A DNA stretch of 33,513 bases from Oscillospiraceae bacterium (GCA_017455225.1 JAFTBL010000117.1:1-33513), one strand, 5' to 3'. Shown: positions 15,471 to 22,316, counted from the first letter of the stretch. Notes: a model not told the origin generated them from the letters alone. Numbers and translations are program-made.

Positions 15471-16019
15471 TCAGCCCATCGCCAGCTGCTCTACCGGCAC
15501 TCCCATGGCGTAGCGGCGGCAGTAGGCGTCGGTGCACAGGCGGAAGCACTCAAAGCGCTGCTGCGCCTGCCTTGGATCGCCGTAGACTTTCCAGCAGCCC
15601 ACGCACTTGCAGTGGCGTCCCTTGTGGCGGATAAAGCCCCGCACGTCCTCGGCGGGATAGCCGAGAAACAGCCCGATCTCATGGGGAAACTCGCCCCCCG
15701 GCTGCAGCCTCTGCATCAGCCGGGGCAGACAGCGCCCCGGCCGCAGGTCGCCGTATCCGGCCTCCTGCAGCAGCTGCCGGGTCTCCGCGTCGGCCAGATC
15801 CTCCTGCAGCCGATCCGGGCGATAGAGGTACAAGAGCGCGCGTCCCTCTGCTGAGCGCAGCGGCAGCAGCCGCAGCCCCTTGCCCCCCAGCCGCCGGTTG
15901 AAGCGCCGGATCTCGTCGTACAGCGCCGGCAACGAATCATATTGACAGGTAAACAGGTTGGCGGTCTTCAATCCGGCCAGCGTGGGTGCGCCGTGGCGCA
16001 CCAGCATCTCCTCCGACAT
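15471..16019 (-). CDS. DUF3793 family protein
   Basis: A 182-residue soluble protein of a clostridial family of unknown function. The diagnostic block is EFPHEIGLFLGYPAEDVRGFI (about 111-131). A cysteine-rich C-terminal part follows (HCKCVGCWKVYGD, then FRLCTDAYCRR), suggestive of metal or Fe-S binding. From general knowledge, these genes often lie near flavodoxin and Feo iron-transport genes. The start follows AAGGGAGGTGA. Two palindromic boxes flank its promoter (16043-16058 and 16113-16124), which fits metal-dependent control, though no iron-transport gene is in this window. The function remains unknown. Confidence 0.85.
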   Translation of the reverse strand: MSEEMLVRHGAPTLAGLKTANLFTCQYDSLPALYDEIRRFNRRLGGKGLRLLPLRSAEGRALLYLYRPDRLQEDLADAETRQLLQEAGYGDLRPGRCLPRLMQRLQPGGEFPHEIGLFLGYPAEDVRGFIRHKGRHCKCVGCWKVYGDPRQAQQRFECFRLCTDAYCRRYAMGVPVEQLAMG

Positions 16020-16042
16020 AACGGCTCACCTCCCTTTCGTGG

Positions 16043-16058
16043 GTTAGTTTTAACTAAC
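16043..16058. promoter_or_regulatory. Palindromic box 1 downstream of the DUF3793 promoter
   Basis: GTTAGTT, TT, AACTAAC: perfect 7-base arms, just downstream of the -10 element, covering the likely start of transcription. The TTAG/CTAA arms resemble DtxR/IdeR/MntR-type metal-repressor sites. This attribution is inference. Confidence 0.6.
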
Positions 16059-16065
16059 TACTGAT

Positions 16066-16093
16066 ATCATACCACGCTTCCCCAGTTTGTCAA
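16066..16093 (-). promoter_or_regulatory. Promoter of the DUF3793 gene
   Basis: On the minus strand, consensus TTGACA (16093-16088), a 16-base spacer and TATGAT (16071-16066) with an extended -10 (TGG before it). Confidence 0.78.
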
Positions 16094-16112
16094 TAGGTTT
16101 TGCGAAAAAAGT

Positions 16113-16124
16113 TAGTTATAACTA
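16113..16124. promoter_or_regulatory. Palindromic box 2 upstream of the DUF3793 promoter
   Basis: TAGTTATAACTA is a perfect 12-base palindrome in the context GTTAGTTATAACTATT. It shares its core with box 1 and sits about 20 bases upstream of the -35 element. Confidence 0.55.
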
Positions 16125-16137
16125 TTTTTCCGGGCGC

Positions 16138-16314
16138 TCAAAACACCTCGGGACGGCTTTGCAGCGTTATATCGTCCACCGCCCGCCGCAGCTGATCCAG
16201 CGAGGTAAGGCGGTGGCTTCGCAGCTGCTCCTGCAGCTTCGGCGGCAGGGAATAAAAGTATTCGTAGGCCGCCGCGTCGTTGTTGACCAGGTCGGTCAGA
16301 TCGTGATAATACAT
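16138..16314 (-). CDS. 58-residue hypothetical protein downstream of obg
   Basis: The reading frame gives an acidic-to-neutral helical protein starting MYYHDLTDLVNNDAAAYEYF, continuing YSLPPKLQEQLRSHRLTSLD and ending ...SRPEVF. AAGGGAG precedes the ATG by about 9 bases. The pattern NND-x-x-A-x-x-YF-x-SLP-x-x-x-QE-x-L looks like a recurrent small clostridial protein. I cannot name a family. It starts 60 bases after the obg stop codon. A hairpin (16316-16361) covers the gap and includes its ribosome binding site, so expression may depend on read-through from obg and on unfolding. Confidence 0.72.
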   Translation of the reverse strand: MYYHDLTDLVNNDAAAYEYFYSLPPKLQEQLRSHRLTSLDQLRRAVDDITLQSRPEVF

Positions 16315-16315
16315 G

Positions 16316-16361
16316 AAAACAGCTCCCTTCTGCCGATAGTGTGGCGAAAGGGAGCCGTTTT
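16316..16361 (-). promoter_or_regulatory. Terminator-like hairpin between obg and the 58-residue gene, hiding its ribosome binding site
   Basis: On the minus strand, AAAACGGCTCCCTTTCGCC (16361-16343) and GGCAGAAGGGAGCTGTTTT (16334-16316) pair with a few mismatches, ending in a short T-run directly before the ATG. The Shine-Dalgarno AAGGGAG lies inside the 3' arm. It could terminate obg transcripts, and where read through it could limit translation of the next gene. Confidence 0.65.
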
Positions 16362-16374
16362 ATGTCTGGAAAAA

Positions 16375-17655
16375 TCAGCGTCTGTATTCAAATTCCAAAT
16401 CGTAAAGGGAAACGATATCCCCGTCCTGAATGCCCATCTCCTCCAGCCGGTCAAAGAGCCCGGAGGCGCGAAGCTGCTTGTCGAAATACATCCGGCTTTC
16501 GTAGTCGGAGAAGTTGATGTTGGCCATCAACCGCCGCAGCCATTCGCCCTCGATGAGCCACGTGTCGTCTTCCCGGCGGATGTCCAGCGGTTGAGTCACG
16601 TCCACCTCCGGCGGGCGCTCCACGTATTCCGGTTCGTAGGTGGTCACCGGCGGCAGGGTGGACAGCGCCGCCGCGATGCGCAGTACCAGTTCCCGGGTGC
16701 CCTGATGGGTGGCGGCAGACATGGTGAGGAACTGATAGCCCAGCCCCTCCACGTGCTGCCGCAGCGCGTTCAGCATGGCGGGGTCGGAGATGAGATCCGT
16801 CTTGTTGGCCACCACGATCTGGGGGCGTTCTGCCAGCTCCGCGCTGTATTCCCGCAGCTCCGTGTTGATGGCGTCAAAATCCGCCACCGGATCCCGCCCC
16901 TCGCTGCCGGAGGCGTCCACCAGATGCACCAGCAGACGGCAGCGGTCAATGTGCCGCAGAAAATCGTGCCCCAGCCCGGCGCCGTCGCTGGCGCCCTCGA
17001 TGATACCGGGGATGTCTGCCATGACAAAGCTGACGCCCTCGTCCACGTACACCACGCCCAGATTGGGGTAAAGGGTGGTGAAATGGTAGTTGGCGATCTT
17101 GGGATGCGCCTTGCTCACCACGCTCAAAAGCGTAGACTTGCCCACGTTGGGAAAGCCCACCAGCCCCACGTCCGCCAGCAGCTTCAGCTCCAGCACCACG
17201 TCGTGGCTCTGACCGGGCAGACCGGCCTTGGCAAAGCGGGGCACCTGCCGGGTGGGGGTGGCGAAATGCTGGTTGCCCCAGCCGCCCCGTCCACCCTTGC
17301 ACAATACGAAGGGCGCGTCGTCCGACATATCCTTGATGATCTCACCCGTCTCGGCATCCCGCACCAGCGTGCCCCGGGGCACCCGGATGGTCAAACTGGC
17401 GCCGTCCTTGCCGGACTTGCGGCCGCCCTGCCCGTCCACGCCGTTTTCCGCCACGTACTTGCGTTTGTAGCGAAAATCCATCAGCGTGGACATGTTGTCG
17501 TCCACCTGCAGGAGGATGGAGCCGCCGTTGCCGCCGTCGCCGCCGTCGGGGCCGCCGGCCGCCACGTACTTTTCCCGGTGGAACGCCACGGCGCCGTTGC
17601 CGCCGTTCCCGGCGCGGCAGGTGATGCGCGCTTTATCAATAAAACCCGTTGCCAT
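16375..17655 (-). CDS. obg: GTPase Obg (ribosome assembly factor)
   Basis: A 426-residue GTPase acting in 50S subunit assembly and stress control. The N-terminal glycine-rich Obg fold spans about 1-158 (GGNGAVAFHREKYVAAGGPDGGDGG). The G domain has GFPNVGKST, the DIPG switch and NKTD. The C-terminal OCT domain (from about 350) includes the EGEWLRRLMANINFSDYESRMYFDKQL segment. Length and order match Gram-positive Obg/CgtA. AAGGAGG precedes the ATG. In most Firmicutes obg follows rpmA in the same operon. Here it is inverted and converges on that operon, with two genes in between. The hairpin at 16316-16361 lies just after its stop codon. Confidence 0.96.
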   Translation of the reverse strand: MATGFIDKARITCRAGNGGNGAVAFHREKYVAAGGPDGGDGGNGGSILLQVDDNMSTLMDFRYKRKYVAENGVDGQGGRKSGKDGASLTIRVPRGTLVRDAETGEIIKDMSDDAPFVLCKGGRGGWGNQHFATPTRQVPRFAKAGLPGQSHDVVLELKLLADVGLVGFPNVGKSTLLSVVSKAHPKIANYHFTTLYPNLGVVYVDEGVSFVMADIPGIIEGASDGAGLGHDFLRHIDRCRLLVHLVDASGSEGRDPVADFDAINTELREYSAELAERPQIVVANKTDLISDPAMLNALRQHVEGLGYQFLTMSAATHQGTRELVLRIAAALSTLPPVTTYEPEYVERPPEVDVTQPLDIRREDDTWLIEGEWLRRLMANINFSDYESRMYFDKQLRASGLFDRLEEMGIQDGDIVSLYDLEFEYRR

Positions 17656-17779
17656 CTATCAGAATCCTCCTTGGAAATGAGCATCTTTCACCGGCTTGTC
17701 CTATTTTAGCGGAAAACAAGCCCAGCGTCAAGGACGGAAACAGATCCGGTCGGCCGCCGCGAAGAAAAGAAGACGAGAA

Positions 17780-17806
17780 GAACTGCCGCGCATTGCGCGG
17801 CAGTTC
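17780..17806 (-). terminator. Perfect hairpin, possible terminator of sdaAB-sdaAA
   Basis: GAACTGCCGCGC (17780-17791), ATT and GCGCGGCAGTTC (17795-17806) form 12 perfect pairs. On the minus strand it is followed by the pyrimidine-rich TTCTCGTCTTCTTTTC, a weak U-tract. It lies about 150 bases after the sdaAA stop codon and 125 bases upstream of obg. Confidence 0.5.
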
Positions 17807-17883
17807 CCGGCGTGTCAAAAAGCCTTGCAGATGAGTAAACGTGCAAATCTGTGATTTGGCAGCGCGAGCTGATGCATTAGCTG

Positions 17884-17949
17884 TTCCGCCGTCGCAGCGG
17901 CGGAAGATTTCAAACCGTCATTTGCCACGGCATGCACGTGGCAAATGAC
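17884..17949 (+). repeat. Dispersed structured repeat, copy 2 (hairpins A and B only)
   Basis: Hairpin A is TTCCGCCG (17884-17891), loop TCGCAG, CGGCGGAA (17898-17905). The linker GATTTCAAACC follows. Hairpin B is GTCATTTGCCACG (17917-17929), loop GCATGCA, CGTGGCAAATGAC (17937-17949), 13 perfect pairs. The same A-linker-B order appears, inverted, at 33406-33471. Hairpins C and D are absent. The element ends four bases before the sdaAA stop codon. The flanking 17818-17883 contains further short imperfect repeats that I cannot align to the other copies. Confidence 0.8.
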
Positions 17950-17953
17950 ACAT

Positions 17954-18823
17954 CTATTTTCTGCGGCTGGCCTGCATCCGCTCCTTCACCGCTTTACCGG
18001 TGGGCGTGGCGGCCAGACCGCCCAGAGCCGTCTCCCGGAATTCCACCGGCATCCGGCGGCCCACCTGCCCCATGGCCTCAATGACCTCGTCCACGTCGAT
18101 GCGGCTCTCGATGCCGGCCATGGCCATGTCTGCGGCACTGACGGCGTTGACGGCGCCGATGACGTTGCGCTTGACGCAGGGCACCTCCACCAGACCTGCA
18201 ACCGGGTCGCAGATCAGTCCCATCAGATTCTTCAGCGACATGGCCGCCGCGTGGCCGATCTGGGCGCCGCTGCCGCCGCGGACGGCCACCAGCGCGCCGG
18301 CTGCCATGGCAGAGGCGGTGCCGATTTCCGCCTGACAGCCTCCGGAGGCCCCGGCGATGGACGCCTTGGCGGCAATGACCATGCCGATGCCGGCGGAGGT
18401 ATACAGAGCCTCCAGCACCTGATGCTGGTTCAGCTCCAGCGGCAGCAGCACCGCCGGCAGCACACCGCAGGCGCCCGCCGTAGGGGCTGCCACGATCCGG
18501 CGCATGCAGGCGTTGGACTCGGCCATGCTCAGTGCCTCGGCGATGACCTGACTGACGTAACCGCCGCACATGGACTCGCCCCGAAGATTGTACTGACGCA
18601 TTTTCATGCCGTCGCCGCCCACCAGACCGCTGACGCTGCGGCGCTGACCGGTGTAGGCGTCAGCCGCTTCACGCATGGCCTGCCAGGTCCGCAGCATACG
18701 GGCCTTGGATACCTCGGGTGTCACCTGGCGCTCCTCAGCGTCATCGGCCAGGACCACCTCCCAGAAGAGGAGACGGCCATCCTCCATACGGCGGAAGATC
18801 TCACGCATCGAACTGAGAGCCAT
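17954..18823 (-). CDS. sdaAA: L-serine ammonia-lyase, iron-sulfur-dependent, alpha subunit
   Basis: A 289-residue subunit that, with SdaAB, deaminates L-serine to pyruvate and ammonia using an oxygen-sensitive [4Fe-4S] cluster. Typical features are SGLVGGDGMKMRQY, APTAGACGVLPAVL, SIAGASGGCQAEIG and GLICDPVAGLVEVPCVKRN, which carry the candidate cluster cysteines. The start at 18823 follows AAGGAGG at good spacing and lies inside the end of sdaAB, a 23-base overlap that implies translational coupling. A later ATG at 18808 is a possible alternative. The stop codon abuts the repeat at 17884-17949. Confidence 0.95.
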   Translation of the reverse strand: MALSSMREIFRRMEDGRLLFWEVVLADDAEERQVTPEVSKARMLRTWQAMREAADAYTGQRRSVSGLVGGDGMKMRQYNLRGESMCGGYVSQVIAEALSMAESNACMRRIVAAPTAGACGVLPAVLLPLELNQHQVLEALYTSAGIGMVIAAKASIAGASGGCQAEIGTASAMAAGALVAVRGGSGAQIGHAAAMSLKNLMGLICDPVAGLVEVPCVKRNVIGAVNAVSAADMAMAGIESRIDVDEVIEAMGQVGRRMPVEFRETALGGLAATPTGKAVKERMQASRRK

Positions 18824-19490
18824 CGTCCTCGTCCTCCTTATCATAATAAGTGATGGAAAGTATGCCGTCCAGCTGCCGCAGGGAATCCACCTGCTGGAGC
18901 AGCAGGTGCTGATCCGTCTCAATGATCATGAGAGCGTCCCCGCCTCGCTTGCGGCGGTTGACGCTCATGTTGGCCACGTTGACGCGGAACTGGCTGAGGA
19001 TGCCCGTAACCGTGGCCACGGTGCCGCTCTCATCCTGATTGTGGATGACCAGAGTGTTGTAGTCGCCGGTGAAGCCCACGTCGATGCCGTCCAGCCGGTC
19101 CACCATGATACGGCCGCCGCCCAAAGAGGATGCCTGGAGCTCCAGGTGGCGCCCGCCCTCGCCATCGGCTTCAATGACGGCTGTGTTGGGGTGAGCATCC
19201 GGCAGCTCGATCTCATCAATGGTGAAGATCAGGCCGTGCTTTTTCGCCTCTTCAAAGGCGAAGGGCAGGCGCAGATCGTCCGGCTTCATGCCCAGCAGAC
19301 CGCCCACCAGCGCCCGGTCCGTGCCGTGGCCCACTCCGGTTTCGGCGAAGGAGCCGTGGAGATGGATGCGGGCCAGCAGGGGACGGGTGCCCAGCAGGGT
19401 CCGGGCCATGTAGCCGATGCGGGCGGCGCCGGCGGTGTGAGAGCTGGAGGGGCCCACCATCACCGGGCCCAGAATATCGAAAACGTCCAC
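18801..19490 (-). CDS. sdaAB: L-serine ammonia-lyase, iron-sulfur-dependent, beta subunit
   Basis: A 229-residue beta subunit. It has the N-terminal serine dehydratase beta domain (MDVFDILGPVMVGPSSSHTAGAARIG) with the conserved SSSHTAG substrate loop. A C-terminal ACT domain (about 148-220, TVATVTGILSQFRVNVANMSVNR) probably senses an amino acid. The start is GTG, supported by AAGGAGG eight bases upstream. A TATGAT with extended -10 (TGG) lies about 35 bases before that site, without a clear -35. It is first of two coupled genes. Confidence 0.95.
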   Translation of the reverse strand: MDVFDILGPVMVGPSSSHTAGAARIGYMARTLLGTRPLLARIHLHGSFAETGVGHGTDRALVGGLLGMKPDDLRLPFAFEEAKKHGLIFTIDEIELPDAHPNTAVIEADGEGGRHLELQASSLGGGRIMVDRLDGIDVGFTGDYNTLVIHNQDESGTVATVTGILSQFRVNVANMSVNRRKRGGDALMIIETDQHLLLQQVDSLRQLDGILSITYYDKEDEDDGSQFDA

Positions 19491-19578
19491 AGACGATACC
19501 TCCTTACGGACAGGATCTGTTTAAAGGTGATCATACCACAGTTTTCGGGAAAAAGCGAGAGGCCGGAACGCTGCGGCA

Positions 19579-19611
19579 CAAAAAAACACGGCGCCGGGGA
19601 AACCGGCGCCG
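19579..19611 (-). terminator. Intrinsic terminator of the DUF6472 gene
   Basis: On the minus strand, CGGCGCCGG (19611-19603) and CCGGCGCCG (19597-19589) around a 5-base loop, then GTG and a run of seven or eight T residues. It lies 18 bases after the DUF6472 stop codon. Confidence 0.9.
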
Positions 19612-19629
19612 CAAGGAAAAGCATCTGGC

Positions 19630-19803
19630 TTATTGCCGCCGCGCGGTGCGATACTCGTCGCCCGGCCGCCAATAGGGGCAGTCCCGTGTGTCGCAAGCCA
19701 AAAAGCGGGCCATTTCATCCTCGTCCAAGTCCATTTCACACACGAAATCGTCGTATTCCTCGTCGTAATTGTAGAAGTTGCAGCTTTCACAGCGATCCGC
19801 CAT
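19630..19803 (-). CDS. 57-residue cysteine-containing protein (DUF6472-like)
   Basis: A small acidic protein starting MADRCESCNFYNYDEEYDDF and ending DCPYWRPGDEYRTARRQ. Five cysteines (C5, C8, C22, C37 and C42) include a C-x2-C pair, which suggests a small zinc-binding fold. GGAGGTGA precedes the ATG. The pattern CESC...YDEEY...CPYWRPGDEYRTARRQ matches what I recall as the clostridial DUF6472 family, of unknown function. It has a dedicated strong terminator and is divergent from tmcAL, so it is probably monocistronic. Confidence 0.82.
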   Translation of the reverse strand: MADRCESCNFYNYDEEYDDFVCEMDLDEDEMARFLACDTRDCPYWRPGDEYRTARRQ

Positions 19804-19860
19804 GCCCTCACCTCCCGGCGCTCCTTATTCTGCCAGCAATTTGCCTCCGTGTCAAGGGCG

Positions 19861-19889
19861 TTGCAATACAAAACGGAATCGGGTACAAT
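19861..19889 (+). promoter_or_regulatory. Candidate promoter of tmcAL
   Basis: TTGCAA (19861-19866), a 17-base spacer and TACAAT (19884-19889). It implies a leader of about 125 bases, AT-rich, with repeated TTGTAA words near 19976-20000. No riboswitch motif was recognised. Confidence 0.6.
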
Positions 19890-20019
19890 ACGTATTAGGG
19901 TAGTTCACCTTTGTGCAGATGCGACAAAAGAACGTTGCCGTTTTGTACAATAATGATGAAAAGAACAGGGTTTTTGTAAGCAAATTGTAACTTGGTTGTA
20001 ACAAAAGAGGATGAATGCG

Positions 20020-21189
20020 ATGGTTGTGGCAGGTATAATCTGTGAGTATGATCCCTTCCATCTGGGCCATGCGGCGATGATCGACGCCCTGCGCAAGCGG
20101 GGCACAGACGCCGTGGTGTGCGCCATGAGCGGCAGCTTCGTCCAGCGGGGCGAGGTCGCGGCGGTGGGCAAGGCGGCGCGGGCGGAGATGGCACTGCGCT
20201 GCGGCGCCGATCTGGTGCTGGAGCTGCCGTCGCCGTGGAGCTGCGCCCCGGCGGAGACCTTTGCCGCCGGCGGCGTGCAGCTGCTGCAGATGACCGGCGT
20301 GGTGACGGAGCTGGCGTTCGGCAGCGAGTGCGGCGATCTGACCGCGCTGCAGACGGCGGCGGACGCGCTGGAGAGCCCGGCGTACCGCGCCGCGCTGGCA
20401 GCTCAGAGCAGGGAGGAGCCCTTTGCCGTGCGCCGCCGGAGAGCGGTGGAGCAGGTGCTGGGCGAGGAATACGGAAGATTGCTGACCCGGCCAAACGATA
20501 TTCTGGCGCTGGCCTATCTTCGGGCGCTGCGGGGCACGGCGATCCGCCCTGTGGCGATCCGCCGGGTGGGCGCGGCCCATGACGGCGCCGTGAAGGACGG
20601 CGTCGCCTCCGCCTCCCACATCCGGGAGCTGCTGCGGCAGGGTGAAACGGAGAACGCGCTGGCGCTGATGCCGCCTGCGGCGGCCGGGATCCTGCGGCGT
20701 GAGCTGGAGGCGGGCCGGGCGATCGCGGACGGCGCGCTGTGCGAGCGCGCCATGCTGGATCGTCTGCGCCGCATGGACGAGGAGGACTTCGCCCCCTGCG
20801 ACGACAGCGGCGAGGGGCTGTACCACCGGCTGTACCGGGCGGTGCAAAGCAGCGCCGCGCTGCCGGAGCTGCTGGACGCGGTCAAGACGAAACGATATCC
20901 CACGGCGCGATTGCGGCGGATGCTGCTGCGGGCGTGGCTGGAGCTTCCCGCCCGGCCGCCGGAGCGGGTGCCGTATCTCAGGCTGCTGGCGGCCAGCGAG
21001 ACCGGGCGCGGTCTGCTGCGGCGGATGGAGGGCGCGCCGGTGCTGACCAAGGCGGCGGACGTGGGCAAGCTGGGCGCGGCGGCGGAGCGGCTGTTCCGGG
21101 CGGAGGCCCGGCGCAGCGATCTCTACGCCCTGGCGTGCCCCCGGGTTTTGCCCTGCGGGGAGGATTGGCGGCTTACGCCGGTGTTTTGA
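20020..21189 (+). CDS. tmcAL: tRNA(Met) cytidine acetate ligase
   Basis: A 389-residue enzyme of the TmcAL (formerly YlbM/DUF795) family. It uses acetate and ATP to form N4-acetylcytidine at the wobble position of elongator tRNA(Met), improving AUG decoding. The N-terminal nucleotidyltransferase motif is AGIICEYDPFHLGH, with the HxGH nucleotide-binding signature. MSGSFVQRGE and SASHIRELL are further family blocks. The length is typical. The start at 20020 is preferred: AGAGG is nine bases upstream and the protein then begins MVVAGIICEYDPFH like its relatives. The ATG at 20011 touches the ribosome site. It is followed 17 bases later by a lipoprotein gene. Confidence 0.93.
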   Translation: MVVAGIICEYDPFHLGHAAMIDALRKRGTDAVVCAMSGSFVQRGEVAAVGKAARAEMALRCGADLVLELPSPWSCAPAETFAAGGVQLLQMTGVVTELAFGSECGDLTALQTAADALESPAYRAALAAQSREEPFAVRRRRAVEQVLGEEYGRLLTRPNDILALAYLRALRGTAIRPVAIRRVGAAHDGAVKDGVASASHIRELLRQGETENALALMPPAAAGILRRELEAGRAIADGALCERAMLDRLRRMDEEDFAPCDDSGEGLYHRLYRAVQSSAALPELLDAVKTKRYPTARLRRMLLRAWLELPARPPERVPYLRLLAASETGRGLLRRMEGAPVLTKAADVGKLGAAAERLFRAEARRSDLYALACPRVLPCGEDWRLTPVF

Positions 21190-21206
21190 AAACAGGAGGA
21201 AAAGGA

Positions 21207-22067
21207 ATGAAAAAGCTGCGGCTGATATGCATGCTTGCCACGCTGTGTCTGTGTGTCACGGCGTGCGGTAGCATACCCGATTCCGCCGAGCACGTGGCGC
21301 TGGAGGAAACGGTGGCGCTGCAGGGCACGGTGGAGCAGGGAACGGGCCGCTGGGACTATACCGTGACCACCTATACCGTCAGCGGCGACTACTGCGGGGA
21401 GGACGGCCGGGTGCTGAGCCACCACAGCTATCAGGTGCCCCGCATGAAGGTGAAGACCAGCGGCAAGGACGCCGCCTCCGCCCGTCAGGCGGCGGAGAGC
21501 TTCAACGCCTTTTTTGACGCCCAGCTGAAGGAGGAGACCGCGTGGTTTCAGGAGATGGGCGAGATCGCGGCGGAGGATCGGCGGGCAGGCGCCGGCCTGT
21601 GGGACAACGAATCGTTCCGCTATTCGGATGAAACGGAACTGTCCTTCTGGAGCAACGACCGGGTGCTGAGCGTCATCAGCGACCGGGTCAGTTATACCGG
21701 CGGCGCCCATGCCTCTGCGTGGCGCAGCGCCGTCACCTTCTCCCTTTCCACCGGCAAGCAGGTGCTGCTGGCGGAGCTGATCGACGATGAAGCGGCGCTG
21801 GACGAGGCGGTCACGCAGGAGCTGCTGCGTCAGGCGGAGGAGCGCGTTGCTGAAGATCAGTCGGTCTATTACGAGGACTATCCCCGCACGCTGGCGGAGT
21901 GGCAGGAAAAAACGCTGGTGCCGGGTGACGACGGCTTGACCGTGGTGTTCGGCGTGTACGATCTGGCGCCCTACGCCGCCGGCGAGCAGACCTTCCTGCT
22001 GCCCTACGAGCTGATCGAGCCGTATTTGAACGATACCGGCCGCACACTGCTGCCGCCGGAGGAGTAA
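21207..22067 (+). CDS. Lipoprotein with DUF4163/DUF3298-type domain
   Basis: A 286-residue secreted lipoprotein. The signal peptide MKKLRLICMLATLCLCVTAC ends in a lipobox with the lipidated cysteine at residue 20. The mature part resembles RsiV/PdaC-type DUF4163 plus DUF3298 domains: SYTGGAHASAWRSAVTFSLSTGKQVLLAELI is the DUF3298 signature, followed by DDGLTVVFGVYDLAPYAAGEQTFLLPYELI. Such proteins sit on the outer face of the membrane. Some bind lysozyme or peptidoglycan, but no such role is shown here. AGGAGGAAAAGGA precedes the ATG. It is probably cotranscribed with tmcAL and is followed by a strong terminator. Confidence 0.87.
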   Translation: MKKLRLICMLATLCLCVTACGSIPDSAEHVALEETVALQGTVEQGTGRWDYTVTTYTVSGDYCGEDGRVLSHHSYQVPRMKVKTSGKDAASARQAAESFNAFFDAQLKEETAWFQEMGEIAAEDRRAGAGLWDNESFRYSDETELSFWSNDRVLSVISDRVSYTGGAHASAWRSAVTFSLSTGKQVLLAELIDDEAALDEAVTQELLRQAEERVAEDQSVYYEDYPRTLAEWQEKTLVPGDDGLTVVFGVYDLAPYAAGEQTFLLPYELIEPYLNDTGRTLLPPEE

Positions 22068-22077
22068 ATAACGCAGC

Positions 22078-22116
22078 AAAAAAACAGCGAGGCATGCCGT
22101 GCCTCGCTGTTTTTTT
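22078..22116. terminator. Bidirectional intrinsic terminator
   Basis: ACAGCGAGGCA (22084-22094) and TGCCTCGCTGT (22100-22110) are perfect 11-base arms with flanking A-runs and T-runs. It ends the tmcAL-lipoprotein unit. Confidence 0.93.
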
Positions 22117-22117
22117 G

Positions 22118-22250
22118 CCTGCTCGCCAAAGGCTTCCCCGTGAGGGGAAGCTGTCAGCCGAAAGGCTGACTGATGAGGTGGGCCGCGGGAGGGCATCATT
22201 GCGCAAGCCGGTGCGTTGCGGCCCCCTCGTCCGTCACGGCTGCGTCATGC
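22118..22250 (+). repeat. Interspersed two-hairpin repeat of the gut-Clostridia type
   Basis: GCTTCCCC/GGGGAAGC (around GTGA) and GTCAGCC/GGCTGAC (around GAAA) form two adjacent hairpins. These are followed by TGATGAGGTGGG and the GCAAGCCGG...CCCCCTCGTCCGTCACGGC segment. From general familiarity, units of this plan (two hairpins, then TGATGAGGTGG, then CCTCATCCGTCACGG) are scattered between genes in Oscillospiraceae genomes. There is no coding potential and no transposase. It fills the gap between the lipoprotein terminator and the helicase promoter. Confidence 0.65.
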
Positions 22251-22268
22251 CGCCCCGGTTGACACCTA

Positions 22269-22277
22269 TGGTATAAT
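22269..22277 (+). promoter_or_regulatory. Extended -10 promoter of the DEAD-box helicase gene
   Basis: TGGTATAAT, a consensus extended -10, lies 40 bases before the ATG. There is no good -35 at 17 bases. A TTGACA at 22259-22264 is too close to act as its -35. Confidence 0.6.
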
Positions 22278-22316
22278 ATCCTTGTTAACAATACAGAGAA
22301 AAACGAGGAACGTACT

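Noticed and set aside
17780..17949. Clustered inverted repeats, considered as a CRISPR array or insertion-sequence ends
   Set aside because: There is no regularly spaced direct repeat, no cas gene, no transposase and no visible target duplication. Part of it matches the dispersed repeat instead.
19890..20019. AT-rich leader of tmcAL with repeated TTGTAA words, considered as a regulatory RNA
   Set aside because: No stable stem or known motif could be drawn by eye. The words are short and irregular.
22150..22180. CTGATGAG next to a GAAA-loop hairpin, suggesting a hammerhead ribozyme core
   Set aside because: The required GAAA after stem II, the closing stem III and the cleavage-site arrangement are missing. 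The motif belongs to the two-hairpin interspersed repeat.
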